Source: Pseudomonas sp. MWU13-2100 (GTDB taxonomy: Bacteria; Pseudomonadota; Gammaproteobacteria; Pseudomonadales; Pseudomonadaceae). From it: a stretch of DNA of 64,000 nucleotides. A model generated the notes under the pieces. The model saw only the letters and a program-made list of their open reading frames with translations, searched no databases and was not told the DNA's origin. The position numbers and the translations under genes are program-made. Positions 34,614 through 43,736 of this stretch are shown here, piece after piece (position 1 is the stretch's first letter; each line of letters begins with the position of its first letter). Location: assembly GCF_023242365.1 (NCBI RefSeq), contig NZ_JALLIX010000003.1, forward strand, positions 62,001 through 126,000. The letters run 5' to 3'.

Positions 34614-36239
34614 ATGTCCCTACGAAATATGAAAATCGCTCCTCGCGCCTTTCTCGGTTTCGCATTCATTGCACTACTGGTCATTGTGCTAGGGGTCTTT
34701 TCCCAAACTCGTATGACGGTGATTCGTCAAGCGTCCGTTGATATGTATACCCATCAACTGCCCAGCGTGAAATATCTGGACAATGTGGGCGAATACATTC
34801 TGCGTATGCGTATTGTGTTCTATCGGATTCTGATCAACCGTGAGCCCGAGTCCTTGCAGAGCGAGTATCCGCGCATCGTTGGTCTGATCGACAAAGTTCG
34901 CAAGGACGAGAAAGCCTACGCAGAGTTAATGGCTGATGGGGATGCGCGGGCCAAGTACAAGGCGTTCGCCGCGACGCTCGATACTTATATAGGAGGCCTG
35001 AACCAGGCGTTGGAGCTATCGCGCCAGAACAAGGTCGAGGAGTTGGGTAACCTAATGAAAAACCAGCTCAAGGCCAATTCGGATGTGATGGAGGAGCAGC
35101 TCAAGCTGTTGGTGGAAATCAACATGAAGGGGGCCACGGACGCATCGAACCAAGCTGGCGAGCAATATAGCAACGCCAGCCTCGGCATTCTTCTGGTCTC
35201 GGTTCTGGCGGCGGCGATGACCGTGCTCTTGGCCTGGTTGTTGACCCGCAGCATCGTCGTACCGCTGAACAAGGCTGTCGAAGCGGCTGAAACCATTGCC
35301 GGCGGTAACTTGACCAAGGCCATTGCCGTTGAAGGCAAGGATGAGCCGGCCCGTTTGCTCGGCGCGTTGTTGGCAATGCAAGGCAATCTGCGCAAGACCA
35401 TCGAACAGATCTCCGGTTCGGCCACCCAGTTGGCGTCGGCGGCCGAAGAGCTCAGCGCGGTGACCGAGGAGTCGTCCCACGGGCTGCAGCAGCAGAACAA
35501 CGAGATCGAGCAGGCAGCCACGGCGGTCAACGAAATGACCAGCGCAGTCGAAGAAGTGGCGCGCAACGCGGTGTCGACCTCCGAAGCTTCGCAGCAGTCC
35601 AATCAAGCGGCCCGTGATGGACGCGACCGTGTCGTCCAGACGGTGGAGGCGATCCTGGTCATGACCCAGGATGTGCAAAGCACCTCGGTGCTGATCGAAG
35701 GGTTGGCGACCCAGGGCCGCGACATTGGCCAGGTGCTGGACGTGATCCGCGCGATTGCCGAACAGACCAACCTGCTGGCCCTCAACGCCGCCATCGAGGC
35801 GGCACGGGCGGGCGAGGCCGGGCGCGGTTTTGCCGTGGTGGCCGATGAAGTGCGGGCGCTGGCCCATCGCACCCAGCAGTCGACCAAGGAAATCGAGCAG
35901 ATGGTCGCCGGCATTCAGAATGGCACCGGCCAGGCCGTGCAATCGATGCAGCAGAGCAACCAGCGGACCCAGAGCACCCTGGAAATGGCCCGTGCCGCCG
36001 GTGTGGCCCTGGAGCAGATCACCCACTCGATCAACCTGATCAACGAGCGCAACCTGGTGATCGCCAGCGCCTCGGAAGAGCAGGCCCAGGTCTCCCGTGA
36101 AGTGGACCGCAACCTGGTGAACATCCGCGACCTGGCGTCCCAGTCGGTCGCTGGTGCCAACCAGACCAGCGTCGCCAGTCAGGAACTGTCGCGCCTGGCG
36201 GTGGATTTGAATTCGATGGTCGCCAGATTCGTGATCTGA
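34614..36239 (+). CDS. Methyl-accepting chemotaxis protein
   Basis: 541 residues. Membrane segments at about 12-29 and 189-210 enclose a periplasmic domain of about 155 residues, all-helical, consistent with a four-helix-bundle (4HB_MCP) sensor. HAMP about 211-263, then the signalling domain with the conserved tip [21 protein letters not shown]. No C-terminal CheR tether pentapeptide is seen. The ligand is unknown; the nearby carboxylate transporter suggests an organic acid. ATG 34614 gives a normal N-terminus ([15 protein letters not shown]). The sensor half is visibly AT-richer than the signalling half. Confidence 0.9.
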   Translation: MSLRNMKIAPRAFLGFAFIALLVIVLGVFSQTRMTVIRQASVDMYTHQLPSVKYLDNVGEYILRMRIVFYRILINREPESLQSEYPRIVGLIDKVRKDEKAYAELMADGDARAKYKAFAATLDTYIGGLNQALELSRQNKVEELGNLMKNQLKANSDVMEEQLKLLVEINMKGATDASNQAGEQYSNASLGILLVSVLAAAMTVLLAWLLTRSIVVPLNKAVEAAETIAGGNLTKAIAVEGKDEPARLLGALLAMQGNLRKTIEQISGSATQLASAAEELSAVTEESSHGLQQQNNEIEQAATAVNEMTSAVEEVARNAVSTSEASQQSNQAARDGRDRVVQTVEAILVMTQDVQSTSVLIEGLATQGRDIGQVLDVIRAIAEQTNLLALNAAIEAARAGEAGRGFAVVADEVRALAHRTQQSTKEIEQMVAGIQNGTGQAVQSMQQSNQRTQSTLEMARAAGVALEQITHSINLINERNLVIASASEEQAQVSREVDRNLVNIRDLASQSVAGANQTSVASQELSRLAVDLNSMVARFVI

Positions 36240-36411
36240 TTGTCGATCGGGTGGGTCGGTGTTGTAGGCACAAGCATTTGAATACCTCTCCTACAGTTGA
36301 TGGCGTCGAAGACAATGGCAGTCCAGGCCCGGGCCCCAGGCCACAATGACAGGTGTTACCCCCATCAGTCGGCAACCGCCCCCTTTTCTCACCCACCCAA
36401 GCACCAATATA

Positions 36412-36445
36412 GGGCATTTATTTTTTTATGCCCAATTTCGGGCAT
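36412..36445. promoter_or_regulatory. Cluster of GGGCAT/ATGCCC half-sites upstream of the amino-acid ABC operon
   Basis: GGGCAT at 36412-36417, ATGCCC at 36428-36433 and GGGCAT at 36440-36445. The last two form a perfect inverted repeat with a 6-bp spacer (18 bp in all). They lie about 150-185 bp before aotJ in an otherwise empty 356-bp gap. This looks like an operator; the regulator is unknown. Confidence 0.4.
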
Positions 36446-36595
36446 TATTAGCTGGCTCGTAGCCATATTCCTGCTTTTTAAAACGCTTGTTCGTGACTCT
36501 GGTTCGGAAATTGCTACTTTTATCAGGTCATACGCGTTCCAGTAACAGTACTCAGTGCGCCACAAGCGCTCATATTGGTTTTTAGGGAATAAATA

Positions 36596-37375
36596 ATGAA
36601 AAAAGCATTGCTGACCCTTTCTGCACTGGCTCTCTGCATGGCCGCCGGTTCCGCTATGGCCAAGGAATACAAGGAACTGCGCTTCGGCGTCGATCCTTCC
36701 TACGCGCCATTCGAATCCAAGGCCGCGGACGGCAGCCTGGTCGGCTTCGACATCGACCTGGGCAACGCCATCTGTGCCGAGCTGAAGGTCAAGTGCAAAT
36801 GGGTCGAAAGTGACTTCGATGGCATGATCCCGGGCCTCAACGCCAACAAATTCGACGGTGTGATTTCGTCGATGACCGTGACCGAAGCCCGCCAGAAGGC
36901 CATCGATTTCTCCAGCGAGCTGTTCTCCGGCCCGACTTCCCTGGTGTTCAAAAAAGGTGCGAACTTCTCCACGCCTGAGTCCCTCAAGGGCAAAACCGTG
37001 GGCTACGAGCAAGGCACCATCCAGGAGGCCTACGCCAAGGCAGTACTGGACAAGGCCGGTGTGACCACCAAGGCCTACGCCAACCAGGACCAGGTTTACG
37101 CTGACCTGACCTCCGGCCGTCTCGACGCTTCGGTGCAGGATATGCTGCAAGCCGAACTGGGCTTCCTGAAGTCGCCAGCGGGCGCCGGCTACGAAGTCAG
37201 CAAGCCGATCGACGATCCGCTGCTGCCAGCTAAAACCGCGGTCGGTATCAAAAAAGGTAACAAAGAGCTGAAGGCTCTGTTGGATAAAGGTATCGAAGCG
37301 TTACACAAAGATGGCAAGTACGCGGAAATCCAGAAAAAGAACTTTGGTGACCTGAACCTGTACAGCGGGAAGTGA
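36596..37375 (+). CDS. aotJ: Basic amino-acid ABC transporter periplasmic binding protein (AotJ/HisJ-like)
   Basis: 259 residues with a signal peptide (cut near AMAKEYK). The family 3 solute-binding pattern is clear: LRFGVDPSYAPFESKAADGSLVGFDIDLGNAICAEL, WVESDFDGMIPGLNANKFDGVISSMTVTEARQK. It binds arginine, ornithine, lysine or histidine; the exact specificity cannot be read. First gene of a five-gene operon in the order aotJQMOP, but no argR follows here, unlike the P. aeruginosa aot operon. TAGGGA ribosome site. Confidence 0.88.
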   Translation: MKKALLTLSALALCMAAGSAMAKEYKELRFGVDPSYAPFESKAADGSLVGFDIDLGNAICAELKVKCKWVESDFDGMIPGLNANKFDGVISSMTVTEARQKAIDFSSELFSGPTSLVFKKGANFSTPESLKGKTVGYEQGTIQEAYAKAVLDKAGVTTKAYANQDQVYADLTSGRLDASVQDMLQAELGFLKSPAGAGYEVSKPIDDPLLPAKTAVGIKKGNKELKALLDKGIEALHKDGKYAEIQKKNFGDLNLYSGK

Positions 37376-37381
37376 TCCCTT

Positions 37382-37409
37382 GGCGCCCCTCGCCCGAGGG
37401 GCGCCTTTT
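37382..37409 (+). terminator. Intra-operon attenuating terminator between binding protein and permeases
   Basis: GGCGCCCCTC-GCCC-GAGGGGCGCC followed by TTTT, just after aotJ and 25 bp before aotQ. Partial termination here would give more binding protein than membrane subunits. Confidence 0.75.
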
Positions 37410-37433
37410 CGACTGCCAAAGGTCTGATTTTTC

Positions 37434-38162
37434 ATGTTCGACAACCTCCTGCAAACTCTGGGGCTTTCGGCCTTCAGCCTGAAGGGCTTTGGCCCGATCC
37501 TGCTGGAAGGCACCTGGATGACCGTCCAGCTCTCCATCCTCTCGCTGCTGGTCAGCGTATTACTGGGCCTGCTCGGCGCCAGTGCCAAATTATCCAGCAT
37601 CAGCCTGTTGCGCATTCCGGCCCAGCTCTACACCACGCTGATTCGCGGGGTTCCCGACCTGGTGCTGATGCTGCTGATTTTCTACAGCCTGCAAACCTGG
37701 CTCTCGACCCTGACCGACGCCATGGACTGGGACTACATCGAGATTGACCCGTTTGCCGCCGGGGTCATCACCCTGGGCTTTATCTACGGTGCCTATTTCA
37801 CCGAAACCTTTCGTGGCGCGATTCTCGCCGTGCCGCGCGGGCAGCTCGAAGCCGCCACCGCCTATGGCCTGACCCGGGCCCAGCGGTTCCGCTTCGTGAC
37901 CTTTCCGCAAATGATGCGCTTCGCCCTGCCGGGGATCGGCAATAACTGGATGGTGATCCTCAAGGCCACCGCGCTGGTCTCGATCATCGGCCTGGCCGAC
38001 CTGGTCAAGGCTGCCCAGGACGCGGGCAAGAGCACTTATCAACTGTTCTACTTCCTGGTACTCGCCGCCTTGATCTACCTGCTCATTACCAGTGCTTCGA
38101 ACTACGTCCTGCGCTGGCTGGAACGCCGCTATGCCGCGGGCGCCCGGGAGGCCGTGCGATGA
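37434..38162 (+). CDS. aotQ: Basic amino-acid ABC transporter permease (AotQ/HisQ-like)
   Basis: 242 residues with about five membrane segments. Contains the permease coupling motif (EAATAYGLTRAQRFRFVTFPQMMRFALPGIGNNW, EAA-x3-G). Forms the membrane channel with AotM. Overlaps the next gene by 4 bp (ATGA), so the two are translationally coupled. Confidence 0.9.
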   Translation: MFDNLLQTLGLSAFSLKGFGPILLEGTWMTVQLSILSLLVSVLLGLLGASAKLSSISLLRIPAQLYTTLIRGVPDLVLMLLIFYSLQTWLSTLTDAMDWDYIEIDPFAAGVITLGFIYGAYFTETFRGAILAVPRGQLEAATAYGLTRAQRFRFVTFPQMMRFALPGIGNNWMVILKATALVSIIGLADLVKAAQDAGKSTYQLFYFLVLAALIYLLITSASNYVLRWLERRYAAGAREAVR

Positions 38163-38869
38163 TCGAACTCCTGCAGCAATACTGGCGGCCGTTCCTCTAC
38201 AGCGACGGCCAGCACATCACTGGCCTGGCCATGACCCTGTGGCTGCTCAGCGCCTCGATCTTCTTCGGTTTCCTGGTGTCGATCCCGTTGTCCATCGCCC
38301 GGGTCTCGCCCAAGCGCCGCATCCGCTGGCCGGTGGAGTTCTACACCTACCTGTTCCGCGGCACGCCGCTGTATATCCAATTGCTGATCTGCTACACCGG
38401 GATCTACAGCCTGGAAGCGGTCCGCGAGCAGCCGCTGCTGAACTCGTTCTTCCGCGATGCGATGAACTGCACCATCCTGGCCTTCGCCCTGAACACCTGC
38501 GCCTATACCACGGAGATCTTCGCCGGGGCGATCCGCAGCATGAACCACGGTGAAGTCGAGGCGGCCAAGGCCTACGGTCTGAGCGGCTGGAAACTCTACG
38601 CCTATGTGATCATGCCCTCGGCCCTGCGTCGCTCGTTGCCCTACTACAGCAACGAAGTGATCCTGATGCTGCACTCCACCACCGTGGCGTTCACGGCGAC
38701 CATCCCGGACATCCTGAAAATCGCCCGGGACGCCAACTCGGCGACCTACATGACCTTCCAGTCGTTCGGAATCGCCGCGCTGATCTACCTGACGATCACC
38801 TTTACCCTGGTCGGTCTGTTCCGTCTGGCCGAGCGCCGCTGGCTGGCCTTCCTCGGCCCGGCCCACTAG
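38159..38869 (+). CDS. aotM: Basic amino-acid ABC transporter permease (AotM/HisM-like)
   Basis: 236 residues. EAA loop EVEAAKAYGLSGWKLYAYVIMPSALRRSLPYYSNEV and five membrane segments; second permease of the complex. Ends 11 bp before the AstE/AspA-family gene. Confidence 0.9.
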   Translation: MIELLQQYWRPFLYSDGQHITGLAMTLWLLSASIFFGFLVSIPLSIARVSPKRRIRWPVEFYTYLFRGTPLYIQLLICYTGIYSLEAVREQPLLNSFFRDAMNCTILAFALNTCAYTTEIFAGAIRSMNHGEVEAAKAYGLSGWKLYAYVIMPSALRRSLPYYSNEVILMLHSTTVAFTATIPDILKIARDANSATYMTFQSFGIAALIYLTITFTLVGLFRLAERRWLAFLGPAH

Positions 38870-38880
38870 GATTGCAGAAC

Positions 38881-39999
38881 ATGCGTCATCTGACTCACGA
38901 GCTGCTGGCTCCCCTGCCGGGCACCGCCCGGCAGATCCACAGCTTTCATTTCGGTCCGCAGCAGGCCGCAAGCAAAATCTACATCCAGTCGTCCCTGCAC
39001 GCCGACGAACTGCCCGGCATGCTGGTTGCCTGGCACCTCAAGCAGCGCCTGGCCGAGCTGGAACAGGCCGGTGCACTGCGCAGCGAAATCGTGCTGGTGC
39101 CGGTGGCCAACCCGATCGGCCTGGAACAGGTGCTGATGGACGTGCCGCTGGGTCGCTATGAGCTGGAGAGCGGGCAGAACTTCAATCGCTGGTTCGTCGA
39201 TCTCAGTGACGAGATCGGCAACCAGATCGAAGAACAGCTCAACAACGATCCGGTGCACAACCTGCAACTGATCCGCAGCCACCTCAAGGCCGCCCTGGCG
39301 GCGGAGGTGCCCGCGACCCAGCTGCAATCCCAGCGCCTGGCTTTGCAACAACTGGCCTGCGACGCGGACATGGTCCTGGACCTGCATTGCGACTTCGAAG
39401 CCGTGGCCCATCTGTACACCACACCCGAAGCCTGGCCGCAGGTTGAACCGCTGGCCCGTCATATCGGCTCGCAAGCCAGCCTGCTGGCGACCGACTCCGG
39501 CGGCCAGTCGTTCGACGAATGCTTCACCCTGCTCTGGTGGGACCTGCGACAGCGCTTTGGCGAACGTTTCGCGATTCCCCAGGGCAGCTTCTCGGTGACC
39601 GTGGAACTGCGCGGCCAGGGTGATGTGAATCACCCCCAGGCACGTCTCGACTGCCAGGCGATCCTCGACTACCTGACCCGCTTCGGCGCCATCGCCGGCG
39701 AGCCCGCGCCCTTGCCAGAGCTGGCGTACCCGGCAACGCCGCTGGCCGGCGTCGAGCCGGTGAGCACGCCAGTGGGCGGGCTGCTGGTGTTCTGCGCGAT
39801 GCCGGGGCAATACCTCGAAGCCGGGCAGTTGATCGCCGAGATCATCGACCCGCTCAGCGACAGCGTCACCCCTGTTCATTGCAGCGCGGCGGGCCTGCTC
39901 TACGCCCGCTCGCTACGCCGCATGGCCACGGCCGGCATGGTGATTGCCCATGTCGCCGGCCGCGAAGCCTATCGCAGCGGCTATCTACTTTCTCCTTGA
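38881..39999 (+). CDS. aotO: Succinylglutamate desuccinylase/aspartoacylase family protein (AotO-like)
   Basis: 372 residues. Zinc-carboxypeptidase-like site: HxxE in QSSLHADELPGM and the third His in MVLDLHCDFEAV; ELRGQGDV later carries the likely catalytic Glu. The family deacylates N-acyl amino acids (AstE, AspA). Sitting between permease and ATPase genes of a transporter, it may process the imported amino-acid derivative or be dispensable for transport; this is undecided. ATG 38881 chosen over a TTG three codons earlier. Confidence 0.85.
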   Translation: MRHLTHELLAPLPGTARQIHSFHFGPQQAASKIYIQSSLHADELPGMLVAWHLKQRLAELEQAGALRSEIVLVPVANPIGLEQVLMDVPLGRYELESGQNFNRWFVDLSDEIGNQIEEQLNNDPVHNLQLIRSHLKAALAAEVPATQLQSQRLALQQLACDADMVLDLHCDFEAVAHLYTTPEAWPQVEPLARHIGSQASLLATDSGGQSFDECFTLLWWDLRQRFGERFAIPQGSFSVTVELRGQGDVNHPQARLDCQAILDYLTRFGAIAGEPAPLPELAYPATPLAGVEPVSTPVGGLLVFCAMPGQYLEAGQLIAEIIDPLSDSVTPVHCSAAGLLYARSLRRMATAGMVIAHVAGREAYRSGYLLSP

Positions 40000-40006
40000 G
40001 GTGCCC

Positions 40007-40771
40007 ATGTACAAACTGACCATTGAAGGCCTGCACAAGAGCTATGGCGAACACCAGGTGCTCAAGGGCGTCTCGCTCAAGGCCAAGACCGGCGACGTGA
40101 TCAGCCTGATCGGCGCCAGCGGCTCGGGCAAGAGTACCTTCCTGCGCTGCATCAACTTCCTCGAAACACCCAATGACGGCGCCATGACCCTCGACGGCCA
40201 GGCGATCCGCATGGTCAGCGACAAGCACGGTATGCGCGTCGCCGACGACGCCGAATTACAGCGCCTGCGCACCCGCCTGGCCATGGTGTTCCAGCACTTC
40301 AACCTGTGGAGCCACATGAGCGTGCTGGAAAACATCACCATGGCTCCGCGGCGGGTGCTGGGGGTGAGCAAGAAAGACGCCGAGGAGCGCGCCCACCGCT
40401 ACCTGGAAAAAGTCGGCCTGCCGGCCCGGGTGGCCAGCCAGTATCCGGCGTTTCTATCCGGAGGCCAGCAACAGCGTGTGGCGATTGCCCGGGCGCTGGC
40501 GATGGAGCCGGAAGTGATGCTGTTCGACGAACCGACCTCGGCGCTGGACCCGGAATTGGTGGGTGAAGTGCTCAAGGTGATCCAGGGGCTGGCCGAGGAG
40601 GGTCGGACCATGATCATGGTGACCCATGAGATGAGCTTCGCCCGCAAGGTCTCCAGCCAGGTGCTGTTCCTGCACCAGGGTCTGGTGGAAGAGCAAGGCG
40701 CGCCGGACGATGTGCTGGGCAATCCGCAGAGCGAGCGGTTGCGGCAGTTCCTCAGCGGCAACCTGAAGTAA
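40007..40771 (+). CDS. aotP: Basic amino-acid ABC transporter ATPase (AotP/HisP-like)
   Basis: 254 residues. Walker A GASGSGKST, signature LSGGQQQR, Walker B VMLFDEPTSALD and the switch His in MVTHEMSFA. Drives uptake by AotQM. ATG 40007 (MYKLTIEGLHKSYG) begins 7 bp after the previous stop with TTGAGG as ribosome site. Last gene of the operon; a REP hairpin follows. Confidence 0.93.
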   Translation: MYKLTIEGLHKSYGEHQVLKGVSLKAKTGDVISLIGASGSGKSTFLRCINFLETPNDGAMTLDGQAIRMVSDKHGMRVADDAELQRLRTRLAMVFQHFNLWSHMSVLENITMAPRRVLGVSKKDAEERAHRYLEKVGLPARVASQYPAFLSGGQQQRVAIARALAMEPEVMLFDEPTSALDPELVGEVLKVIQGLAEEGRTMIMVTHEMSFARKVSSQVLFLHQGLVEEQGAPDDVLGNPQSERLRQFLSGNLK

Positions 40772-40799
40772 TCAAAACGGCTCTCGTGAAGGCTGCTTT

Positions 40800-40874
40800 T
40801 GTGGGAGCGGAGCTTGCCCGCGAAGCTTTTGGCGTCCTCACGGGCCTCCTCGCGGGCAAGCTCCGCTCCCACAA
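40800..40874. repeat. REP-type inverted repeat
   Basis: TGTGGGAGCGGAGCTTGCCCGCGAAGC and GCGGGCAAGCTCCGCTCCCACA face each other over about 25 bases, between convergent aotP and pheC. Confidence 0.88.
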
Positions 40875-40919
40875 GGGCAATCGGCCCCCACACAAGCCCT
40901 TCATCAAGATCGCGGCTCT

Positions 40920-41765
40920 TCAGCCGTGCGCCGCCGGCCATGGATAGGCCAGCCACGTCTCCAGGCGCTTGGCGAAACGGCCGCTTTCCATGTCCTGGTG
41001 CAACCACTGGTCGACATACTGCTTGAGCACGATGTCCCGCGGCAGCAACACGGCCTTCTCGGAGAAGTCGAACGGCTGATCCGGGTGCACCGCGCATAGC
41101 TGCGGATGCAACTTCTGCTGTACCCGGGTTTCCACGGCATCGGTCATCATCAGGTCGGCCTTGCCGTCGACGATCTGCTGGAAAATCGTCACATTGTCCG
41201 GATGCACCAGGATCTGCGCCTGCTTGAGGTTGGCCCGGGCAAACTTCTCATTGGTCCCGCCGGGATTGACGATCGCCCGGACATTCGGCCGGTCGATCTG
41301 GGCCAGGGTCTGGAATTCCTGCTGCCGGGAGCAGAGGGTGATCGGCGTCTTGCCGTCACGCTGGTAAGGCTGCGAGAAAAACGCCTGCTTCTGGCGCTCC
41401 ATGTTCACCGAGATCCCGCTGATCGCCAGGTCGAACTTGTCGGCCTGCAGATCGCCCATCAGCGTCGGCCAGGTGGTCGGCACCAGTTCCAGCTTGACCC
41501 CCAGGGACGCCGCCAGCCCCTCGGCCAGTTCGATATCGAGGCCGATGAAGCCATCCGCGCTCTTGTAGCTGAACGGTTTGTAGTCACCGGTGCTGCCGAC
41601 GCGCAGCACGCCTTGCTGGACAATGCGGTCGAGGTGGCTGTGGATGGCTTCCTGCTGGGACATCGCGCTCCCGCTCGGCGGCTGCGGCGCGGCAACAGCC
41701 GTGCCGGCCAGTAACAGCCCGGCGAACAGGCAGCGGGAAAAATACTCGGGAATGGCAAATGTCAT
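40920..41765 (-). CDS. pheC: Periplasmic cyclohexadienyl dehydratase PheC
   Basis: 281 residues with a signal peptide (cut near VAAAP). The mature part follows P. aeruginosa PheC closely: LDRIVQQGVLRVGSTGDYKPFSYK, LMGDLQADKFDLAISGISVN, IVNPGGTNEKFARANLKQAQ, DNVTIFQQIVDGKADLMMTDA. The fold is that of amino-acid binding proteins, but the enzyme converts prephenate or arogenate to phenylpyruvate or phenylalanine. The start is ATG 41765; the frame extends upstream to 41993 without support. Single gene. Confidence 0.9.
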   Translation of the reverse strand: MTFAIPEYFSRCLFAGLLLAGTAVAAPQPPSGSAMSQQEAIHSHLDRIVQQGVLRVGSTGDYKPFSYKSADGFIGLDIELAEGLAASLGVKLELVPTTWPTLMGDLQADKFDLAISGISVNMERQKQAFFSQPYQRDGKTPITLCSRQQEFQTLAQIDRPNVRAIVNPGGTNEKFARANLKQAQILVHPDNVTIFQQIVDGKADLMMTDAVETRVQQKLHPQLCAVHPDQPFDFSEKAVLLPRDIVLKQYVDQWLHQDMESGRFAKRLETWLAYPWPAAHG

Positions 41766-41836
41766 GAGTGGCCTTTTTTCTGGGTCTTGGCCACTGGATT
41801 TGTATCGTATATGCGATCGAGAGTCGACTGCGTCCT

Positions 41837-42008
41837 GCAGGCGCATGGCTTGCCAGCGAAGCTTTTTGGCAGCCTCAAGGGCCAATGCCAGCCCGTTACT
41901 ACTGAAACGCCCGGTAACTGTGCAAGCGGTGCTTGTCGGATCGCCGCAGCACCGCGAAGCTTTTAGCGGATTCAAGGGCCCCTTCGCGAGCAAGCTCTGC
42001 TCCCACAG
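41837..42008. repeat. Degenerate REP remnants
   Basis: GCTTGCCAGCGAAGCTTTTTGGC (about 41847) and CCTTCGCGAGCAAGCTCTGCTCCCACAG (about 41981-42008) are decayed REP arms. The 348-bp gap between pheC and the small Pro-rich gene holds nothing else recognisable. Confidence 0.55.
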
Positions 42009-42113
42009 GTAACGTGTTCGGCCTTAACTGATCGGCATTAGCCTCAAGGCCGCCTTCGCCGCGGTCCGGCAAGCCATGCTCCTTTTCAGGTGTCGACACG
42101 GCACGCGATCAGC

Positions 42114-42347
42114 TCAGGCAATAGGAGACGGCGTCTCATCGGGAATTTCCGGCTCGCCATGCTCGGGCGGCGGGGAGGGCTTGGAAGGCTCGAAGGGTTG
42201 CGGCGTATCGGGATCAGGCTGCCCCGGGATACCCGGAATGCCGCTGGCCAGGCTCTGGGGATGCGCCAGCAACGACCAGGCCAACAAACCCACTTGATTG
42301 GGTTCCAGTTTCGCCAGTTGGGCACTGATACTTGGATCGATCTTCAT
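42114..42347 (-). CDS. Small proline-rich hypothetical protein
   Basis: 77 residues. An N-terminal helix-like part (MKIDPSISAQLAKLEPNQVGLLAWSLLAHP) followed by a low-complexity Pro/Glu/Ser tail (PGQPDPDTPQPFEPSKPSPP...). CAGGAG lies 8 bases before the ATG. No signal peptide or domain recognised. Transcribed towards pheC, about 105 bp downstream of dcd on the same strand. Confidence 0.65.
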   Translation of the reverse strand: MKIDPSISAQLAKLEPNQVGLLAWSLLAHPQSLASGIPGIPGQPDPDTPQPFEPSKPSPPPEHGEPEIPDETPSPIA

Positions 42348-42453
42348 GCGGGACTCCTGGGCGTTGAAGCCGGTTCGTCTTGCACAAACCGGAACGGTGC
42401 ACTCAATAGAGTCCCCGTACGCCCAGGAATTCCCTGCTTCGACGCGCCCTTCG

Positions 42454-43020
42454 TCAGGTACGCGGCAGGGTCACGCCACGCTGGCCCTGATATTTGCCGC
42501 CACGGTCCTTATAGGACACTTCGCACTCTTCATCGGATTCCAGGAACAACATCTGCGCCACGCCTTCGTTGGCGTAGATCTTCGCCGGCAGCGTGGTAGT
42601 GTTGGAAAACTCCAGAGTCACGTGGCCTTCCCATTCCGGTTCCAACGGCGTGACGTTGACGATGATCCCGCAACGGGCATAGGTGCTCTTGCCCAGACAG
42701 ATGGTCAGCACATTGCGTGGAATACGGAAATATTCGACGGTGCGGGCCAGGGCGAAGGAGTTGGGCGGGATGATGCAGACGTCGCTTTTCACATCGACGA
42801 AGCTGCCCGCGTCGAAGTTTTTCGGATCGACGGTCGCCGAGTTGATGTTGGTGAACACCTTGAATTCATCGGCGCAGCGCACATCGTAGCCATAGCTTGA
42901 GACACCGAAGGAAATCACCCGGTTGTCGGCTTCGCCACGCACCTGGCGCTCGACGAAGGGCTCGATCATGCCGTGCTCTTGCGCCATGCGGCGAATCCAC
43001 TTGTCCGATTTGATGCTCAT
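42454..43020 (-). CDS. dcd: dCTP deaminase
   Basis: 188 residues, the standard length. Deaminates dCTP to dUTP for dTTP synthesis. Conserved blocks [67 protein letters not shown] (catalytic Glu in TLE) and [14 protein letters not shown]. Next to apbC and metG as in other pseudomonads, with a cold-shock gene between. Confidence 0.97.
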   Translation of the reverse strand: MSIKSDKWIRRMAQEHGMIEPFVERQVRGEADNRVISFGVSSYGYDVRCADEFKVFTNINSATVDPKNFDAGSFVDVKSDVCIIPPNSFALARTVEYFRIPRNVLTICLGKSTYARCGIIVNVTPLEPEWEGHVTLEFSNTTTLPAKIYANEGVAQMLFLESDEECEVSYKDRGGKYQGQRGVTLPRT

Positions 43021-43394
43021 GGCGGGTGTCCTGATATAACGAGGTGGAAAAATTCTGTCCGGCATCTTACCGGGGCGCGCCGCCGGGTTAAAGCGTCGAC
43101 GCCGTTTCTCGCGATGACGCTGTCCCCGGGCCCGACAAATCGGTCATTTGCGCGACGCTGTCCCCCTGTCTGACCGCCATCAGTCACGAAATAGGCGAAA
43201 CCTTGGTGAAGACCATTGGCACGTCTCGGAAAGTGGGGTATGGTGGCGCCACTGTGCTGCTTGTGTCACTGAGAATCTCTACACGATGTTGAATTTCGAT
43301 CCAACCATCTCCAAGAATTTTTCCTGCTCTTTGCACTCAGTCTCGGCCAGGGCTTTTCCTGAGTCGCAGTTAACTTTGTCCAAGGAGACATCAA
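43021..43394. other. 374-bp divergent region between dcd and the cold-shock gene
   Basis: Contains both promoters. The segment from about 43240 to 43394 is probably the long 5' leader expected for a csp mRNA; CAAGGAG lies about 10 bases before the csp start. No other gene seen. Confidence 0.45.
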
Positions 43395-43604
43395 ATGTCT
43401 AATCGCCAAACCGGTACCGTTAAGTGGTTCAACGATGAAAAAGGCTTCGGCTTCATCACCCCACAATCCGGTGACGACCTGTTCGTACACTTCAAAGCAA
43501 TCCAATCCGACGGCTTCAAAAGCCTGAAAGAAGGCCAACAGGTTTCTTTCATCGCTACCCGCGGTCAGAAAGGCATGCAAGCTGAAGAAGTTCAAGTTAT
43601 CTAA
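43395..43604 (+). CDS. Cold-shock protein (CspA/CapB family)
   Basis: 69 residues, a single OB-fold. RNP1 KGFGFITPQ and RNP2 DLFVHFKAI bind single-stranded RNA/DNA. Acts as an RNA chaperone in cold or general adaptation. Strong CAAGGAG ribosome site and a strong terminator directly after. Several paralogues usually exist in pseudomonads, so a precise symbol is not given. Confidence 0.95.
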   Translation: MSNRQTGTVKWFNDEKGFGFITPQSGDDLFVHFKAIQSDGFKSLKEGQQVSFIATRGQKGMQAEEVQVI

Positions 43605-43620
43605 CTTGTACTGATCCAGT

Positions 43621-43655
43621 AAAAAAGCCCCGCCCTCAAAAGCGGGGCTTTTTTG
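43621..43655. terminator. Rho-independent terminator of the cold-shock gene
   Basis: AAAAAAGCCCCGC-cctcaaaa-GCGGGGCTTTTTT, symmetrical and usable from both sides. Confidence 0.93.
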
Positions 43656-43691
43656 TGCCCGGGTGTTTTGCATTGAAGTCGAGCATACCTC

Positions 43692-43722
43692 TGTGGCGAG
43701 CGGGCTTGCCCGCTCGCCACAC
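43692..43722. repeat. Single compact REP hairpin
   Basis: GTGGCGAGCGGGC-TT-GCCCGCTCGCCAC: 13-bp perfect stem, 2-base loop. It is one REP rather than a pair, 14 bp beyond the apbC stop. Confidence 0.85.
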
Positions 43723-43736
43723 GGGCCCGCGCCTTA

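Noticed and set aside
40799..41026. 75-codon frame beginning in the REP after aotP
   Set aside because: REP sequence often leaves open frames (similar ones at 12642-13787 and 25412-26227); no coding signal.
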